Of a DNA stretch of 64,000 nucleotides, positions 8,851 through 18,214 are shown piece by piece. The notes beneath the pieces were generated by a model. That model made no database searches and was not told where the DNA came from. It saw nothing but the letters and a program-made list of their open reading frames with translations. A program made the translations under genes and the position numbers. Source of the stretch: Caldilineaceae bacterium (GTDB lineage: Bacteria; Chloroflexota; Anaerolineae; Caldilineales; Caldilineaceae); NCBI GenBank assembly GCA_958295845.1, contig OY282376.1, positions 5,339,352 through 5,403,351 of the forward strand. The letters run 5' to 3'. Position 1 is the first letter of the stretch, and each line of letters starts with the position of its first letter.

Positions 8851-8881
8851 ATTTGAGCGCTGCGCACCCGAGCGCTCAAAT
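8851..8881 (+). promoter_or_regulatory. Perfect stem-loop upstream of permease
   Basis: ATTTGAGCGCT (8851-8861) and AGCGCTCAAAT (8871-8881) form a perfect 11-bp stem with a 9-base loop. No T-tract follows, so it looks more like an RNA-stabilising or attenuating element than a classical terminator. It argues against permease starts upstream of 8881. Confidence 0.7.
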
Positions 8882-8951
8882 GACTAGCGGTAGCGCATCT
8901 GACAACGTTTGCTCTGAACTGCGCTTGCTTGAGGTCTACTATCATTTTGCC

Positions 8952-9920
8952 GTGAAAAACCCAGATGAACTGCAAACTGCATCTTCAACGGCCAGTGACG
9001 GTACCACGGTAACAGTTTCGTCGCACAAGCAATCCTGGCTGCACAGCAGGCGCTTCCGCCGCCAGATCATGCCGTGGCTCTTTATCGCGCCAATCACCCT
9101 GCTGCACCTCGTCGTGGTCGTCGGGCCCTCCGTTGCCGGCATGTACTATTCCCTGACCGAGTGGTCCGGGATCGGCAAGGCCGACTTCATTGGGCTGGAA
9201 AACTTCCGCGAGCTCTTCTTCGACGATCGCAATTTCCTGCTGGCGCTTCGCCATAACTTGATGTGGCTGGCCTTCTTCCTCACCGTGCCATTTGTGATAG
9301 CGCTCGCCGTTGCTACCCTCCTGGCACAGGTAAGCCGCGGCGCAATGGCGATCCGCACCGCCTTTTTCATTCCCTACGTGCTCCCCAGCGTTGTGGTCGC
9401 CTCGATCTGGCGTATGCTGCTCGATCCAAGACTTGGCTTTGGCGCCGCGCTGGAAAACTGGGGAATAAAAGGGCTGGCCTACCCCTACCTGGGCGACAAG
9501 AATACCGCCCTGCCCGCAATTGCCTTCGTCGACAATTGGCATTGGTGGGGGTTCCTGATGATCCTCTTCCTGACCGCGATGCAGAGCATACCCTCGGACC
9601 TGTATGACGCGGCCAAGATCGACGGCGCCAACCGCTGGCAGGAGTTTCTCCACGTCACTTTGCCCGGTATCCGCCCCACCGTATTCTTCATGTTGATGAT
9701 GACGGCTATCTGGTCATTCCTGGTCTTTGACTATGTCTGGATCCTGACCCACGGCGGCCCTGCCGGCAGTTCGGAAATGCTGGCGACCTATCTCTACAAA
9801 CAGGCCTTCCAGCGCTTTGAGGCCGGCTACGGCGCCGCAATCGGCATAACCATGAGCGCGATTGCCGGTGTCATGGCCACGATATTCGTGCTGCTTCGCC
9901 GCAGGGGATGGGATGTTTAG
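8952..9920 (+). CDS. Sugar ABC transporter permease 1a (MalF type)
   Basis: Inner-membrane permease of a CUT1 carbohydrate importer, about 322 residues from the GTG at 8952. I prefer this start because upstream in-frame starts (8802, 8880) lie before or within the hairpins and the sequence there is not permease-like; no strong ribosome site marks it, so the start remains uncertain. Six membrane helices are apparent, beginning with PWLFIAPITLLHLVVVVGPSV, then SLTEWSGIGKADFIGLENF. The cytoplasmic EAA loop is DLYDAAKIDGANRWQEFLHVTLPGIRP, the site that contacts the ATPase. It pairs with the permease at 9978. The cognate ATPase is not encoded nearby. Confidence 0.9.
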   Translation: MKNPDELQTASSTASDGTTVTVSSHKQSWLHSRRFRRQIMPWLFIAPITLLHLVVVVGPSVAGMYYSLTEWSGIGKADFIGLENFRELFFDDRNFLLALRHNLMWLAFFLTVPFVIALAVATLLAQVSRGAMAIRTAFFIPYVLPSVVVASIWRMLLDPRLGFGAALENWGIKGLAYPYLGDKNTALPAIAFVDNWHWWGFLMILFLTAMQSIPSDLYDAAKIDGANRWQEFLHVTLPGIRPTVFFMLMMTAIWSFLVFDYVWILTHGGPAGSSEMLATYLYKQAFQRFEAGYGAAIGITMSAIAGVMATIFVLLRRRGWDV

Positions 9921-9977
9921 ACGGTTGTCTACGCTCTCAACAGTGCATGGCACAGCGTAACCGGGAGGATGCCTTAG

Positions 9978-10811
9978 ATGTTTAAGAAAAAAGGCAAGTC
10001 ACACCTGATACCCAACTATATCATCCTGCTTCTGCTGGTCTGCCTGGCGCTGGGTCCGATCCTGGTTCTGTTTTTCAACTCGCTGAAATCATTCACAGAT
10101 TTGGGTACCAATCCAATTGGGCTTCCCCGGGTCGTTCTGATCGAGAACTACGTCAATGCCTGGGTTCAGGGCGAGTTCGCCACCACCTTGACCAACAGCC
10201 TGATCTACGTTGTCTTCACCGTGGCCGGCGTTCTCGTGCTGGGCGGCATGGCCGCCTACAGCCTGGCCCGGCTCGATCCCCCGGGCGACAACTTCTATCT
10301 GGTCTATATGTTGACTCTCTCCACCATTCCGTTCTGGCTCTATGTCATCCCGCTGTTCATCATGTGGCGCAATCTGGGGCTGCTGGACACGCGCGCCGGG
10401 CTTGTCATTATGTACATTGCCTTCAATTCGCCGTTCGCCATTTTCCTGCTGCGCTCCTTTCTGATGAGTCTGTCGCGCGACTTTGAGGACGCGGCGCGCG
10501 TGGACGGCGCCAACGAATGGCAGGTGATGACGCGGGTGGTGATCCCGATCATGTGGCCGGCCTTTCTGACCGTAGGTCTGGTGGTTGGGTTGGGTGTGTG
10601 GAGTGAGTTCCAGGCCGCGCTCATCTTCCTGCAGCGGGATGAGCTGATGCCGGTGACGACAAGCTACTACAACTTCACACAGCGATTCGGCCGCGACTGG
10701 TCGCTGACCAGCGCCGGCGCCGTGATGATGATCGCGCCGGTGCTTGTGCTGTTCCTGGCGTTGCAGCGTCAGTTTGTGACGGGCCTGACACAGGGCGGCA
10801 TCAAGCTGTAG
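9978..10811 (+). CDS. Sugar ABC transporter permease 1b (MalG type)
   Basis: Second membrane subunit, 277 residues, with a GGGAGGA ribosome site 9 bases before the ATG. After a short basic N-terminus comes a helix (NYIILLLLVCLALGPILVLFFNSLK), then five more; the EAA loop reads EDAARVDGANEWQVMTRVVIPIMWP. The C-terminus ends in the MalG-like FVTGLTQGGIKL. It forms a heterodimer with the preceding permease and shares its operon with the binding protein. Substrate unknown, but the following glycosidase genes point to plant- or algal-type oligosaccharides containing arabinose or uronic acid. Confidence 0.9.
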   Translation: MFKKKGKSHLIPNYIILLLLVCLALGPILVLFFNSLKSFTDLGTNPIGLPRVVLIENYVNAWVQGEFATTLTNSLIYVVFTVAGVLVLGGMAAYSLARLDPPGDNFYLVYMLTLSTIPFWLYVIPLFIMWRNLGLLDTRAGLVIMYIAFNSPFAIFLLRSFLMSLSRDFEDAARVDGANEWQVMTRVVIPIMWPAFLTVGLVVGLGVWSEFQAALIFLQRDELMPVTTSYYNFTQRFGRDWSLTSAGAVMMIAPVLVLFLALQRQFVTGLTQGGIKL

Positions 10812-10852
10812 GCCGCAGTCAGGTTGCTGATCGAAGTGCTGGGAGCATGAGC

Positions 10853-11155
10853 ATGAAGGGATTGGCGCTGTCCAGGGCATATTTCTTCGAAGCCATACAG
10901 CCGATTCTGGCCAAACGAGTAACTGAGATCGGCCAATCCTACGCTGCTGGGTTGCTGGGTTGGGGCTCGGATGTGCTCGGAAACGATGACGAGCTATCCA
11001 GAGACCACGAGTGGGGTCCAAGGTGCCTGTTGTTCCTGCCCGAACCTCTCATTCGGCATAGGGGAAAAATCCTCACCGAACTGGACCGTCACCTGCCGAT
11101 TGACCACCCAAGTTGGCGCGAGAATCGCAGGAGGGTAACACAGACATGCAGATGA
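10853..11155 (+). pseudogene. DUF4037 protein, N-terminal fragment
   Basis: About 100 residues. LSRAYFFEAIQPILAKR, then LGWGSDVLGNDDELSRDHEWGPRCLLFLPE, is the recognisable start of DUF4037 nucleotidyltransferase-like proteins, which normally run to 300 or more residues. After LLFLPEPLI the similarity stops and the frame runs into the start of the next gene. It therefore looks like a truncated relic, left where the glycosidase gene was joined to the transporter genes. The acidic GNDDELSRDHEWGP segment, the likely catalytic part, is intact, so a small folded product cannot be excluded. Confidence 0.55.
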
Positions 11156-13203
11156 CAACGATCGATGCGATCAGAATCCCGCGCGATGCCAGTCCACGCG
11201 TTCGGACCGCGGCCGACGAGTTGGCACGCTGGATCGAAAAGCTGGGTGGCACAAGGCCAACCACTGGGTCGCATTCCGACAGTGGCAGTGGCAGAGTCAC
11301 GGCCTGGTTGGACACTGACGGGGTCGACTTGAAGCCGGAGCACTTTCGTATCGAGGTGGAGGGGGGCACCACGTTGCGCATTACCGGCGGTGATGGTCGC
11401 GGCGTTTTGTATGGGGTGCAGGAATGTATCGACCGCGCGCGCCGTAACCAGGCCATCACACCGATGACCGATGGGCCGCATTTTCCGATGCGTGCGCTGC
11501 GGATGTGGGAAACGCCTTCGAACAAGGTTTGGTGTCTGCCTTTCAAAAGTATCCTGGACTATGAAAAAATGTTGCGGCCGGAGGCGTGCCCGGAGTACCT
11601 GGCCCTCGCCCGGCTGCTGCTGGCCATGCGTGTCAACAACCTCAGCCTGTTCGCTCAATACGCAGCCAGTGGCTCACAGTTCGAACGCTGGCTTTCGCAC
11701 GCCGAGCCGGTGGAACAGTTTGCCCGCTTTCTGGATCGCTTCGGCGTAACGGTTGGTCTGTCCCTCCACTATGCCGAGCCAGATGAGAACGGGGCGTATG
11801 AGAACGTCTGTCCCTTTTCGGATGTCGTGCAGGCGCAATGGCACGATTTCGCGGCCCGTCTGGCCACCGCCATGCCGTCGGTGCGCAATGCCATCGTGTG
11901 GGGCGCCGGCGAGAACGCGCCCGGTCCTCACGAGGACGACTGCGACCGCTGTCGCGCGCTGCCGGTTCGCGAGCGCGTGCTGGCCGGCATGCGTTTGGTC
12001 AGCGAGGCGCTGGCCACCATCGACGGAGAGTTGCTCTGGCCTGCGGTCACAGACCAGGCGGCCTACGCGAAATCGGAGACAGAGTTGTTCGGGGACTGGG
12101 GGGATGAGCTGCCGCAGAATGTGCGGATTGCGCCGTGCCATCTTTACTGGGACTTTCGTCCACCCTATCCGCCGCATCCGATCTGGGGCCGCATCGGCAA
12201 TCGCCCGGGCGAGCGTTCCCCTTACGTGTTCGAACTCGGGCTGGTGGGCGATACGGCCGGCCTGAATTTTCTGCCTTGCTCCATGGCCCACCGCTGGCAG
12301 GAAGACTTTCTCAAGGCAGCCGACAAAAATTGTGACGGGTTTGACGCCAATCTGGGGCTGCATCCCAACTACGTCGACCATCCGCTCAACCTCTCCAACT
12401 GGTATGCCTACGGCAAGCTGTGCTGGAACCCCTACCTCGACCCGGACGACATCCTGTCCGAGTGGCTGACGATGGAATATGGGGCGGATGCGGCGGCGTT
12501 TCTTCCCGGCCTGCGCGAGACCTATCCCGCCACCATCGGCGCGCTCTTCAGCCGCAGCGGCCTGACCCAGTGTCACAGCTATGTTGCGCGCTACAACTAC
12601 CTGGACACTCGCCTCAACGGACCGTGGCGAATCTGGACCGACTACCTGCATCCGGGGATGGACCGGGTGGGCGAGAACGTCCTCGGACTGGAGTTGCCGC
12701 TCGACGCCTATCCGGAGGAGGAGCGCGAAACGCTGCGCGACGATCCGCGCTACCAGCTCATCTTCAACCGGATGCCATTGACCGACGCCTATGCCGCCGA
12801 GCTGATGGCCGAGAAGCGGCCGTCCATCGCCCATATGGAAAGCGTGCTGGCGGCGTGGCGGCAACTGGATGGCAGGATTGACCCGGCATCCTTTGCTCAC
12901 GTCGCCGGGTTGCTCGAAGCCAACGTAAACGACGTGCGCATCTTTGTAGACTGTTTCGGGTTGTACCTGGACTACAAACTGGGGCGGCTGGAGGCGGCGC
13001 AGATCGAGGCAATGCGCGCGCGTTACGCCGACGTTCCGAAGGGCGAGGCGACGGTCGGGTCCCCGTATGACGGCTGGTTCTGGGATCACTTTGGCTGGCA
13101 GGGCACCTATCTGGAGTTCCTGGACGATCTGGACAAGCTGTTGCGGGGTGAGACGCCCGGCCCGTTCCTCGCCGCCGGCGTGACTGAAGTCCAGATGGAA
13201 TGA
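11146..13203 (+). CDS. Putative alpha-glucuronidase-like glycoside hydrolase
   Basis: A 685-residue enzyme. The ATG is chosen for its AGGAGG about 9 bases upstream. The N-terminal domain (residues 1-110) resembles the non-catalytic domain shared by GH67/GH20-type enzymes: SPRVRTAADELARWIEKLGG and LRITGGDGRGVLYGVQECIDRA. A barrel domain follows with conserved-looking acidic segments (SLHYAEPDENG, IVWGAGENAPGPHEDDC) and the GH67-like NPYLDPDDILSEWLTMEYG. There is no signal peptide, so action on imported oligosaccharides in the cytoplasm is likely. It lies in the ABC operon and just before the GH127 gene. The family assignment is inferred from the domain pattern; the catalytic residues are not proven. 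Confidence 0.6.
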   Translation: MQMTTIDAIRIPRDASPRVRTAADELARWIEKLGGTRPTTGSHSDSGSGRVTAWLDTDGVDLKPEHFRIEVEGGTTLRITGGDGRGVLYGVQECIDRARRNQAITPMTDGPHFPMRALRMWETPSNKVWCLPFKSILDYEKMLRPEACPEYLALARLLLAMRVNNLSLFAQYAASGSQFERWLSHAEPVEQFARFLDRFGVTVGLSLHYAEPDENGAYENVCPFSDVVQAQWHDFAARLATAMPSVRNAIVWGAGENAPGPHEDDCDRCRALPVRERVLAGMRLVSEALATIDGELLWPAVTDQAAYAKSETELFGDWGDELPQNVRIAPCHLYWDFRPPYPPHPIWGRIGNRPGERSPYVFELGLVGDTAGLNFLPCSMAHRWQEDFLKAADKNCDGFDANLGLHPNYVDHPLNLSNWYAYGKLCWNPYLDPDDILSEWLTMEYGADAAAFLPGLRETYPATIGALFSRSGLTQCHSYVARYNYLDTRLNGPWRIWTDYLHPGMDRVGENVLGLELPLDAYPEEERETLRDDPRYQLIFNRMPLTDAYAAELMAEKRPSIAHMESVLAAWRQLDGRIDPASFAHVAGLLEANVNDVRIFVDCFGLYLDYKLGRLEAAQIEAMRARYADVPKGEATVGSPYDGWFWDHFGWQGTYLEFLDDLDKLLRGETPGPFLAAGVTEVQME

Positions 13204-13286
13204 GGCTAAGAATTGCGTACTGCCTCGGGGCGGGCGAGGCGTCCGCGTGCGGACAGGATCCACACGATCCAAGGGAGGAGGTTTGC

Positions 13287-15248
13287 ATGTCAAACAGTCG
13301 ACACATCCCACAATGGCAGGAGGCCGGCGTAGTGTCCACCGCCGCCAGCCCTTTTGCCCCTCTCAAACCTGTCCCGGTTCAGGCCGTTACCATGCGCGAT
13401 GGCTTCTGGAAAACGCGCATGAATGCCAACCGGACCAACGGCATCCCGTCTTTCCTGGCTTGGCTGGACGTAGACGATCAGACCGCGCCGTTCAGGGCCT
13501 ACGCGGCGGGCGACAGGGCGGGAATCGCGGCCGGCCTGGAAACGCTCAAGGCCAATCCCACCGGAATGAACCGTTCACGAAACGGCCATTCCTGGCGCGC
13601 GAACTTTCATAAATGGCTGGAAGCTTGCGCATATGTCCTGCAGTCCGGAGACGATCCTGACACGCGCGCCTTGCTCGATCTGTTTGTGACCGGCGTTGCC
13701 AATGCGCATCAGGACAGCGCATTCTGGGATATCTATTATGGCGACGATTTCGAAAAATCGTACGGGCTGGGCAACCCGGGACATCTGATCCAGGCTGCCA
13801 TTGCACACCACCGCGCAACCGGATCGACCGAGTTTCTGGCGTGCGCGCAGCGTGTTGCCGACGCAATCTGCCAGCAGTTTCGGGGGGAGAACTTTGCCGG
13901 GCACAGCGTCATCGAAATGGCATTGGTTGAACTCTACCGTACCACCGGCATAGAGAGATATCTCGCCGGCGCCAGACATTTCCTCACCCCACTACTGAGA
14001 CAGCCCTCGATCATCGGCTCCGATTTCCGCGGCTATGTGAGCAGACACGTAGTACGTCAAACCTACCTCATGTGCGCCGGGGCCGACTATTATGCGGAAA
14101 CAGGCGACCAGGAGTTCATGGACAAGCTCACAGCCATCTGGCGTGACATGACAACCGGCAAGCTGCATCTCACGGGCCAATTGGCCGTGGACGCTGAGAA
14201 CATCGAGCTGACATGCAAGGACGCCTTCGAACTGCATGCGGGTGTCTTCAGGTTCCTGCTAGGCACAGGTTTGGAGACGTGCGAAGCGATCGGAAACGCG
14301 ACCTGGAACTGGCGCATGCTAGCCTTGACGGGCGATGCCGGCTACGCCGATCTGATGGAGAGGACGCTGTACAACGGCTTCCTGGCGCACGTATCTGTCG
14401 ACGGCGACAAGTTCCACTATTTGTGTCCCCTCTCATCAGACGGTAACCACTGGCAGCGCACCCCCTGGTCATCAGCCTCCACCAGTTGCTGCTCGCCCAA
14501 CGCGCTTCGAACGATCGCGTCATTGCCAGGATACATGTTCAGCGTTTCACCGGATGGCGTGTGGATTCACCTGTATGACAGTTGTACGGTGGACCGGCGC
14601 CTGGATGATGGGACAAAACTCTGCCTTTCTCAGGACACATCCTATCCATGGGACGGCAGAGTAAACATCACCCTCGATCCCGAACAGCCTTCCACTTTTG
14701 ATCTGAACCTGAGAATTCCTGGATGGTGCCGCAACCCAACTGTGCAGGTGAATGGACAACCTGTCGAAGGCGACATCGCGTCTGCGGCCTACTGTCGCAT
14801 CACCAGAGAATGGCGCAAAGGTGACACTGTCACACTGCAGCTGCCGATGCCTGTTGTTGCCGTGACTGCCGATCCACGTGCCAGCTACTATGAGGGCAAG
14901 GTTGCGCTGTGTCGCGGACCGCTGGTGTATTGCGTCGAGAGTACCGACAATCCCGCCCTTGATATGTGGGGCGCGTGCGTTGCATTGCCGCCGGGGAATG
15001 AGGAGGGTGACGGCCGCGAACTTATCGGGCACTACCGGCAGTCAGCTTTGCTGAACGAATTCGGGGCAGATTTCAAGCAGGATCTTCTCGGCGGGGTTGT
15101 TTCTCTACAAGGAGAAGGCGGATCAAACGACCACCCGGACGGTGTCCTGACCTTCATTCCATACTATGCATGGGCAAATCGTGACAGCAGGTCGTCGATG
15201 CGTACATGGATAGATGGCATAACAGAATGGGAAAAGGAAACGCGTTGA
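13287..15248 (+). CDS. GH127 beta-L-arabinofuranosidase family protein
   Basis: Glycoside hydrolase (formerly DUF1680) that releases beta-L-arabinofuranose from oligosaccharides, 653 residues. The ATG follows a strong AGGAGG. The N-terminal PVQAVTMRDGFWKTRMNANRTNGIP matches the family opening, then an (alpha/alpha)6 barrel, and the catalytic Cys motif STSCCSPNALRTIA near residue 410, where paired Cys residues bind zinc and supply the nucleophile. Beta-sandwich domains follow (FDLNLRIPGWC, YCRITREWRKGDTVTLQLPMP). No signal peptide, so cytoplasmic. Part of the 7.4-16.5 kb carbohydrate operon; acts on sugars delivered by ABC transporter 1. Confidence 0.85.
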   Translation: MSNSRHIPQWQEAGVVSTAASPFAPLKPVPVQAVTMRDGFWKTRMNANRTNGIPSFLAWLDVDDQTAPFRAYAAGDRAGIAAGLETLKANPTGMNRSRNGHSWRANFHKWLEACAYVLQSGDDPDTRALLDLFVTGVANAHQDSAFWDIYYGDDFEKSYGLGNPGHLIQAAIAHHRATGSTEFLACAQRVADAICQQFRGENFAGHSVIEMALVELYRTTGIERYLAGARHFLTPLLRQPSIIGSDFRGYVSRHVVRQTYLMCAGADYYAETGDQEFMDKLTAIWRDMTTGKLHLTGQLAVDAENIELTCKDAFELHAGVFRFLLGTGLETCEAIGNATWNWRMLALTGDAGYADLMERTLYNGFLAHVSVDGDKFHYLCPLSSDGNHWQRTPWSSASTSCCSPNALRTIASLPGYMFSVSPDGVWIHLYDSCTVDRRLDDGTKLCLSQDTSYPWDGRVNITLDPEQPSTFDLNLRIPGWCRNPTVQVNGQPVEGDIASAAYCRITREWRKGDTVTLQLPMPVVAVTADPRASYYEGKVALCRGPLVYCVESTDNPALDMWGACVALPPGNEEGDGRELIGHYRQSALLNEFGADFKQDLLGGVVSLQGEGGSNDHPDGVLTFIPYYAWANRDSRSSMRTWIDGITEWEKETR

Positions 15249-15500
15249 CTCTCAGACAGTCCATAGAGCTGGCAGGGAAGAATCCACTCGGCCGGCCTGG
15301 ATAGGGCCATCTGTCGCGGCGCCGCTGCAAGAACAGGATGTGCAGATAAACGTTCGGTACGCCCTGCCTGACACCACGGCGGAGGAAGCAAGCGATGGTG
15401 CGGCATATCGCTTGACATGGCGCGGCGACGAGATGGTGTGGATCCGGCCCAACACGGACTTTCTGTTGTTCTACCCTACGGGGCAGGCACAGCGGAGGCG
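15249..15500 (+). other. Possible coding remnant
   Basis: In one frame the DNA reads as a protein-like segment (QINVRYALPDTTAEEAS, then YRLTWRGDEMVWIRP and FLLFYPTG) without a start codon or ribosome site. It may be the decayed C-terminus of a lost gene between GH127 and the dehydrogenase. I do not recognise the family. Confidence 0.25.
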
Positions 15501-15530
15501 ACCGGACAGCATTTCAAGAGGAAGAAAAAC

Positions 15531-16541
15531 ATGCGAGCCAGACGCCTGGTCTGCAAAGCCATTCGCCAGATTGAATGGGAATCATTCGAAATCCCGGAGG
15601 CGCCCGCCCCACATGAGGTTGTCGTCAAGTCAGCCTGCTCCCTCATCAGCGCGGGCACAGAGCTGGCGATGTACAGTGGCTCACACAGCGGCTTCTCACG
15701 GCCGGACCCGCCGCAGTTCCCAATCGATTTGGGCTACGCCCTGGCAGGCACGGTGCAGGCGGTCGGCCGCGAGGTGACAGAATGGGCAAAAGGCGACCGT
15801 GTGGTGGTCTACGCATCGCATGGTGACTGGGCCTTGTGTGATGTACGCACAACCAGAATGTGGCGTTTGCCGCCGGACGTTACGCTGGAACAGGGGGCAC
15901 TGGCTGTGATGGGCGGGATCAGCGCGGTGGGCGTGCGTCAGGGCAAAGTAACGCTGGGCGAATCGGTGGTCGTCTTGGGTCTGGGGCTGATCGGCCAGTT
16001 TGCGACGCAGCTGTCTCGCTTGTCCGGCGCGCGGCCGGTGATTGGGGTCGATCTGCTCCCCAATCGCGTGCGGATCGCAGGCGCCAGTGGTATCTGCGCT
16101 CTCAATCCGGACCGGTCGGACGTCGAACAGACAGTGAACGATGTCACCGGTGGACGGATGGCGGAGGTGGTGATCGAAGCGACTGGCAATCCCCATGTAG
16201 TACCGCAGGCCCTGGAGCTGGCAGGCGATGGCGGGCGTGTGGTGCTGCTGGGCAGCCCCCGCGGTACAGCCGAAATCGATCTCTACAGGGCTGTTCACCA
16301 CAAAGGGGTCTCGCTGATCGGCGCGCATGCTCGCGTATCCGGTCATCCTTACACGACCCGAGATCCGTGGACCCGTGAACGCAACCTTGATCTGGTTTTG
16401 CGCCTGTTTGCGGACGGCTCACTGCGGAGTGGGGAGCTGATCAGCCACCGTATTCAACCGGACGACGTTGGAGAGACATACGAGATGCTGGTTGAGCGCC
16501 CGAATGATTTCCTCGGCGTGTTGATCGAGTGGAAGGCCTGA
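15531..16541 (+). CDS. Zinc-type medium-chain dehydrogenase (MDR)
   Basis: NAD(P)-dependent oxidoreductase of the alcohol/polyol dehydrogenase superfamily, 336 residues from the ATG preceded by AGAGGAAG. A GroES-like domain (SLISAGTELAMYSG, DLGYALAGTVQAVGREV, WAKGDRVVVYASHGDWA) is followed by a Rossmann domain with VVVLGLGLIGQFATQLSRLSG near residue 145. The usual Cys ligand of the catalytic zinc site is absent at the SAGTEL position, as in the divergent subgroup that also includes the gene at 61.3 kb. Probably oxidises a hydroxyl of the liberated sugar. It is the last gene of the operon; a terminator-like hairpin follows. Confidence 0.82.
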   Translation: MRARRLVCKAIRQIEWESFEIPEAPAPHEVVVKSACSLISAGTELAMYSGSHSGFSRPDPPQFPIDLGYALAGTVQAVGREVTEWAKGDRVVVYASHGDWALCDVRTTRMWRLPPDVTLEQGALAVMGGISAVGVRQGKVTLGESVVVLGLGLIGQFATQLSRLSGARPVIGVDLLPNRVRIAGASGICALNPDRSDVEQTVNDVTGGRMAEVVIEATGNPHVVPQALELAGDGGRVVLLGSPRGTAEIDLYRAVHHKGVSLIGAHARVSGHPYTTRDPWTRERNLDLVLRLFADGSLRSGELISHRIQPDDVGETYEMLVERPNDFLGVLIEWKA

Positions 16542-16571
16542 CACAGGGCGGCGTCCAGCGCGGTGGTGTAC

Positions 16572-16592
16572 ACCTGGCGTTTCCAGGTTTTT
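16572..16592 (+). terminator. Rho-independent terminator candidate
   Basis: ACCTGG (16572-16577) and CCAGGT (16583-16588) form a perfect 6-bp stem with a 5-base loop, followed by TTTT. It lies 31 bases after the dehydrogenase stop and would end the carbohydrate operon. Confidence 0.55.
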
Positions 16593-16869
16593 AGGTCTCG
16601 TTGACGTTTTGGGAAGGCTGTTCAGATTTCAACAAGAACGGAAAGCCTGCTGGTCTGTTAGCGTTATTTCTCGCTTGAATGTTGAAGTAGACATAACCAA
16701 TTGATCCGCGAAGTCACGCGAAGGGTCGCGAAGAACACCTTTTTGTCCGCGGAGGGACGCGGAGAACACCAAGGGCGTACCTGGTTTTCTTTGCGTGCCT
16801 GCGCCGCCTTTCGACGATAAGCCGCAATGTGCACCCGGAAGTCATTGTTCAGACAAACGTCAACGGGCC
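16593..16869. repeat. Intergenic tract with short GCGAAG repeats
   Basis: No gene. At 16702-16765 short units recur (CCGCGAAGTCACGCGAAGGG, TCGCGAAGAACACC, then GCGGAGGGACGCGGAGAACACC), giving a degenerate simple repeat. Confidence 0.5.
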
Positions 16870-17718
16870 CTAGGTATTATAGGCTTCCACGAAACCCCAT
16901 TCCTCCAACCAACTAATCCAGCGCGCACGCCTGGGGTTATTTTCAGGATTTTCCAGCCACCAGGGATGATATTGCAACCCCACCGTTCCCAAGTTCTTCT
17001 TGATTTCAGGAATGTGTTCCACCACTTTGCGCATCGACTCTACCGCTTCGGGTGTCCTTGGGGTGCCATAAAAATTAAAGGTGCAGGTGCGGCGGTCTTT
17101 ATAACCGCCAAAGGCAGCGTGCCAGGTCAACTGGTTGAAGATGATGATATCACCCGGATTCGAACTAAATACATAGCAGGGAATATCTTCACCGCCCAGA
17201 CCAGACTCTTCTAAGAACCGGGCCTTTTTGGGGCCAAACGTACTGCGCAATCCAATGCTATGAAGTTCTTCATGTAATGGATTTTTGTGTGACCCTGGAA
17301 TGACACGCAATGCGCCGCGGTCAGCGGTTGTCGGCTGCAGATACATGACGTTCTTGATTGCCAATAGATGAGGATCGCTCCAATCCGGATGCCAATCGGT
17401 ATTATTCTCATAGCTGTTGGCGTTAGAATGGACGGGAACGGAATCTTCATCTATCAGTTGTTCCGCGGGCAGATAAATACGCGGGTCCTCAAGCAAGCTG
17501 GCAATAAAGGGTGTTTCCGGGGTCCGGTTACCCCAGTTGTTGAAGATACGTTTCTCTTCAGGATCGGTTTCCTCCAGAATGGATGCAAGGCGACGATCGA
17601 ACTCTTCGTTTATCTTATTCATCTCCTCGGGACTGAACAGATTTCTCCGGACCAGGAACCCGAAGACTTCAAAAAGCTGGATCTGCTCTTCGGTAAGGCT
17701 ATAGTCTTCCTGCGTCAT
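16870..17718 (-). CDS. Phytanoyl-CoA dioxygenase (PhyH) family protein
   Basis: Fe(II)/2-oxoglutarate-dependent oxygenase, 282 residues. The iron site is visible: His-x-Asp in TDWHPDWSDPH (about residue 114) and the distal His in LTWHAAFGG, with the 2-oxoglutarate-binding Arg in DRRTCTFNFYG. The double-stranded beta-helix core is also marked by RGALRVIPGSHKNPLH. A TGAGGAAAT element precedes the ATG. Bacterial members hydroxylate small secondary metabolites, lipids or osmolytes; the substrate here is unknown. It points toward the operon end at 16.5 kb and is more AT-rich than the neighbouring sugar genes. Confidence 0.9.
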   Translation of the reverse strand: MTQEDYSLTEEQIQLFEVFGFLVRRNLFSPEEMNKINEEFDRRLASILEETDPEEKRIFNNWGNRTPETPFIASLLEDPRIYLPAEQLIDEDSVPVHSNANSYENNTDWHPDWSDPHLLAIKNVMYLQPTTADRGALRVIPGSHKNPLHEELHSIGLRSTFGPKKARFLEESGLGGEDIPCYVFSSNPGDIIIFNQLTWHAAFGGYKDRRTCTFNFYGTPRTPEAVESMRKVVEHIPEIKKNLGTVGLQYHPWWLENPENNPRRARWISWLEEWGFVEAYNT

Positions 17719-17917
17719 AATATTTCCTCAGCTGACCTCAATCAGAAATTCGGTGTAAGTCGGCTCGGCAGGCTTTTTCTCTGCCGAGTTCTGCTGCAGT
17801 CTCTCAATCACAAAGAGGTATTAGGGAGGTATTATAGTCCGGAATGCTTGTGGCACAACCCCCTGGGTTTGACATTTCCGGGTATTGAACGTTTAGTGTC
17901 GTACTTTGTCAATAAGT
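17719..17917. other. Short intergenic stretch before IS relic
   Basis: Contains the PhyH promoter region; no gene seen. The boundary with the IS-derived sequence lies near 17915. Confidence 0.4.
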
Positions 17918-18214
17918 CGGGGCGTTTACGGCCCGGGCTGTGCGTGAGTGGCTTGGGCGGGTGGGAGCCAGGACGCTCTACATCGAGCCTGGGTCGCCGT
18001 GGGAGAATGGCTTGCGCGTTTCAGCGGGAAGTTGAGGGACGAACTGCTGGACAGGGAGGTCTTCTATACGTTGCTGGAGGTGCGTGTGCTGACGGAGCGG
18101 TACAGACGGATTTACAACCAGGTCAGACCGCCCAGCTCCCTGGGTTACCGGCCGCCGGCGCCTGAGGCCCTCTTGCCTGCCGACCCTGTCCCCGTGCTTG
18201 ACGGACTAACATAA
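17918..18214 (+). pseudogene. IS3-family transposase OrfB, frameshifted C-terminal fragment
   Basis: About 98 codons of the integrase-core C-terminus remain, with a frameshift near 18018-18024 (ENG then RFSGKLRDELL in another frame). It ends PVLDGLT with its natural stop. See the enclosing mobile element entry for context. Confidence 0.8.

Noticed and set aside
8802..8951. N-terminal extension of permease 1a
   Set aside because: Sequence is not permease-like and overlaps the two hairpins.
11674..13311. Long antisense open frame (545 codons) opposite the glycosidase
   Set aside because: Mirror of a high-GC coding gene; no ribosome site and no family-like sequence.
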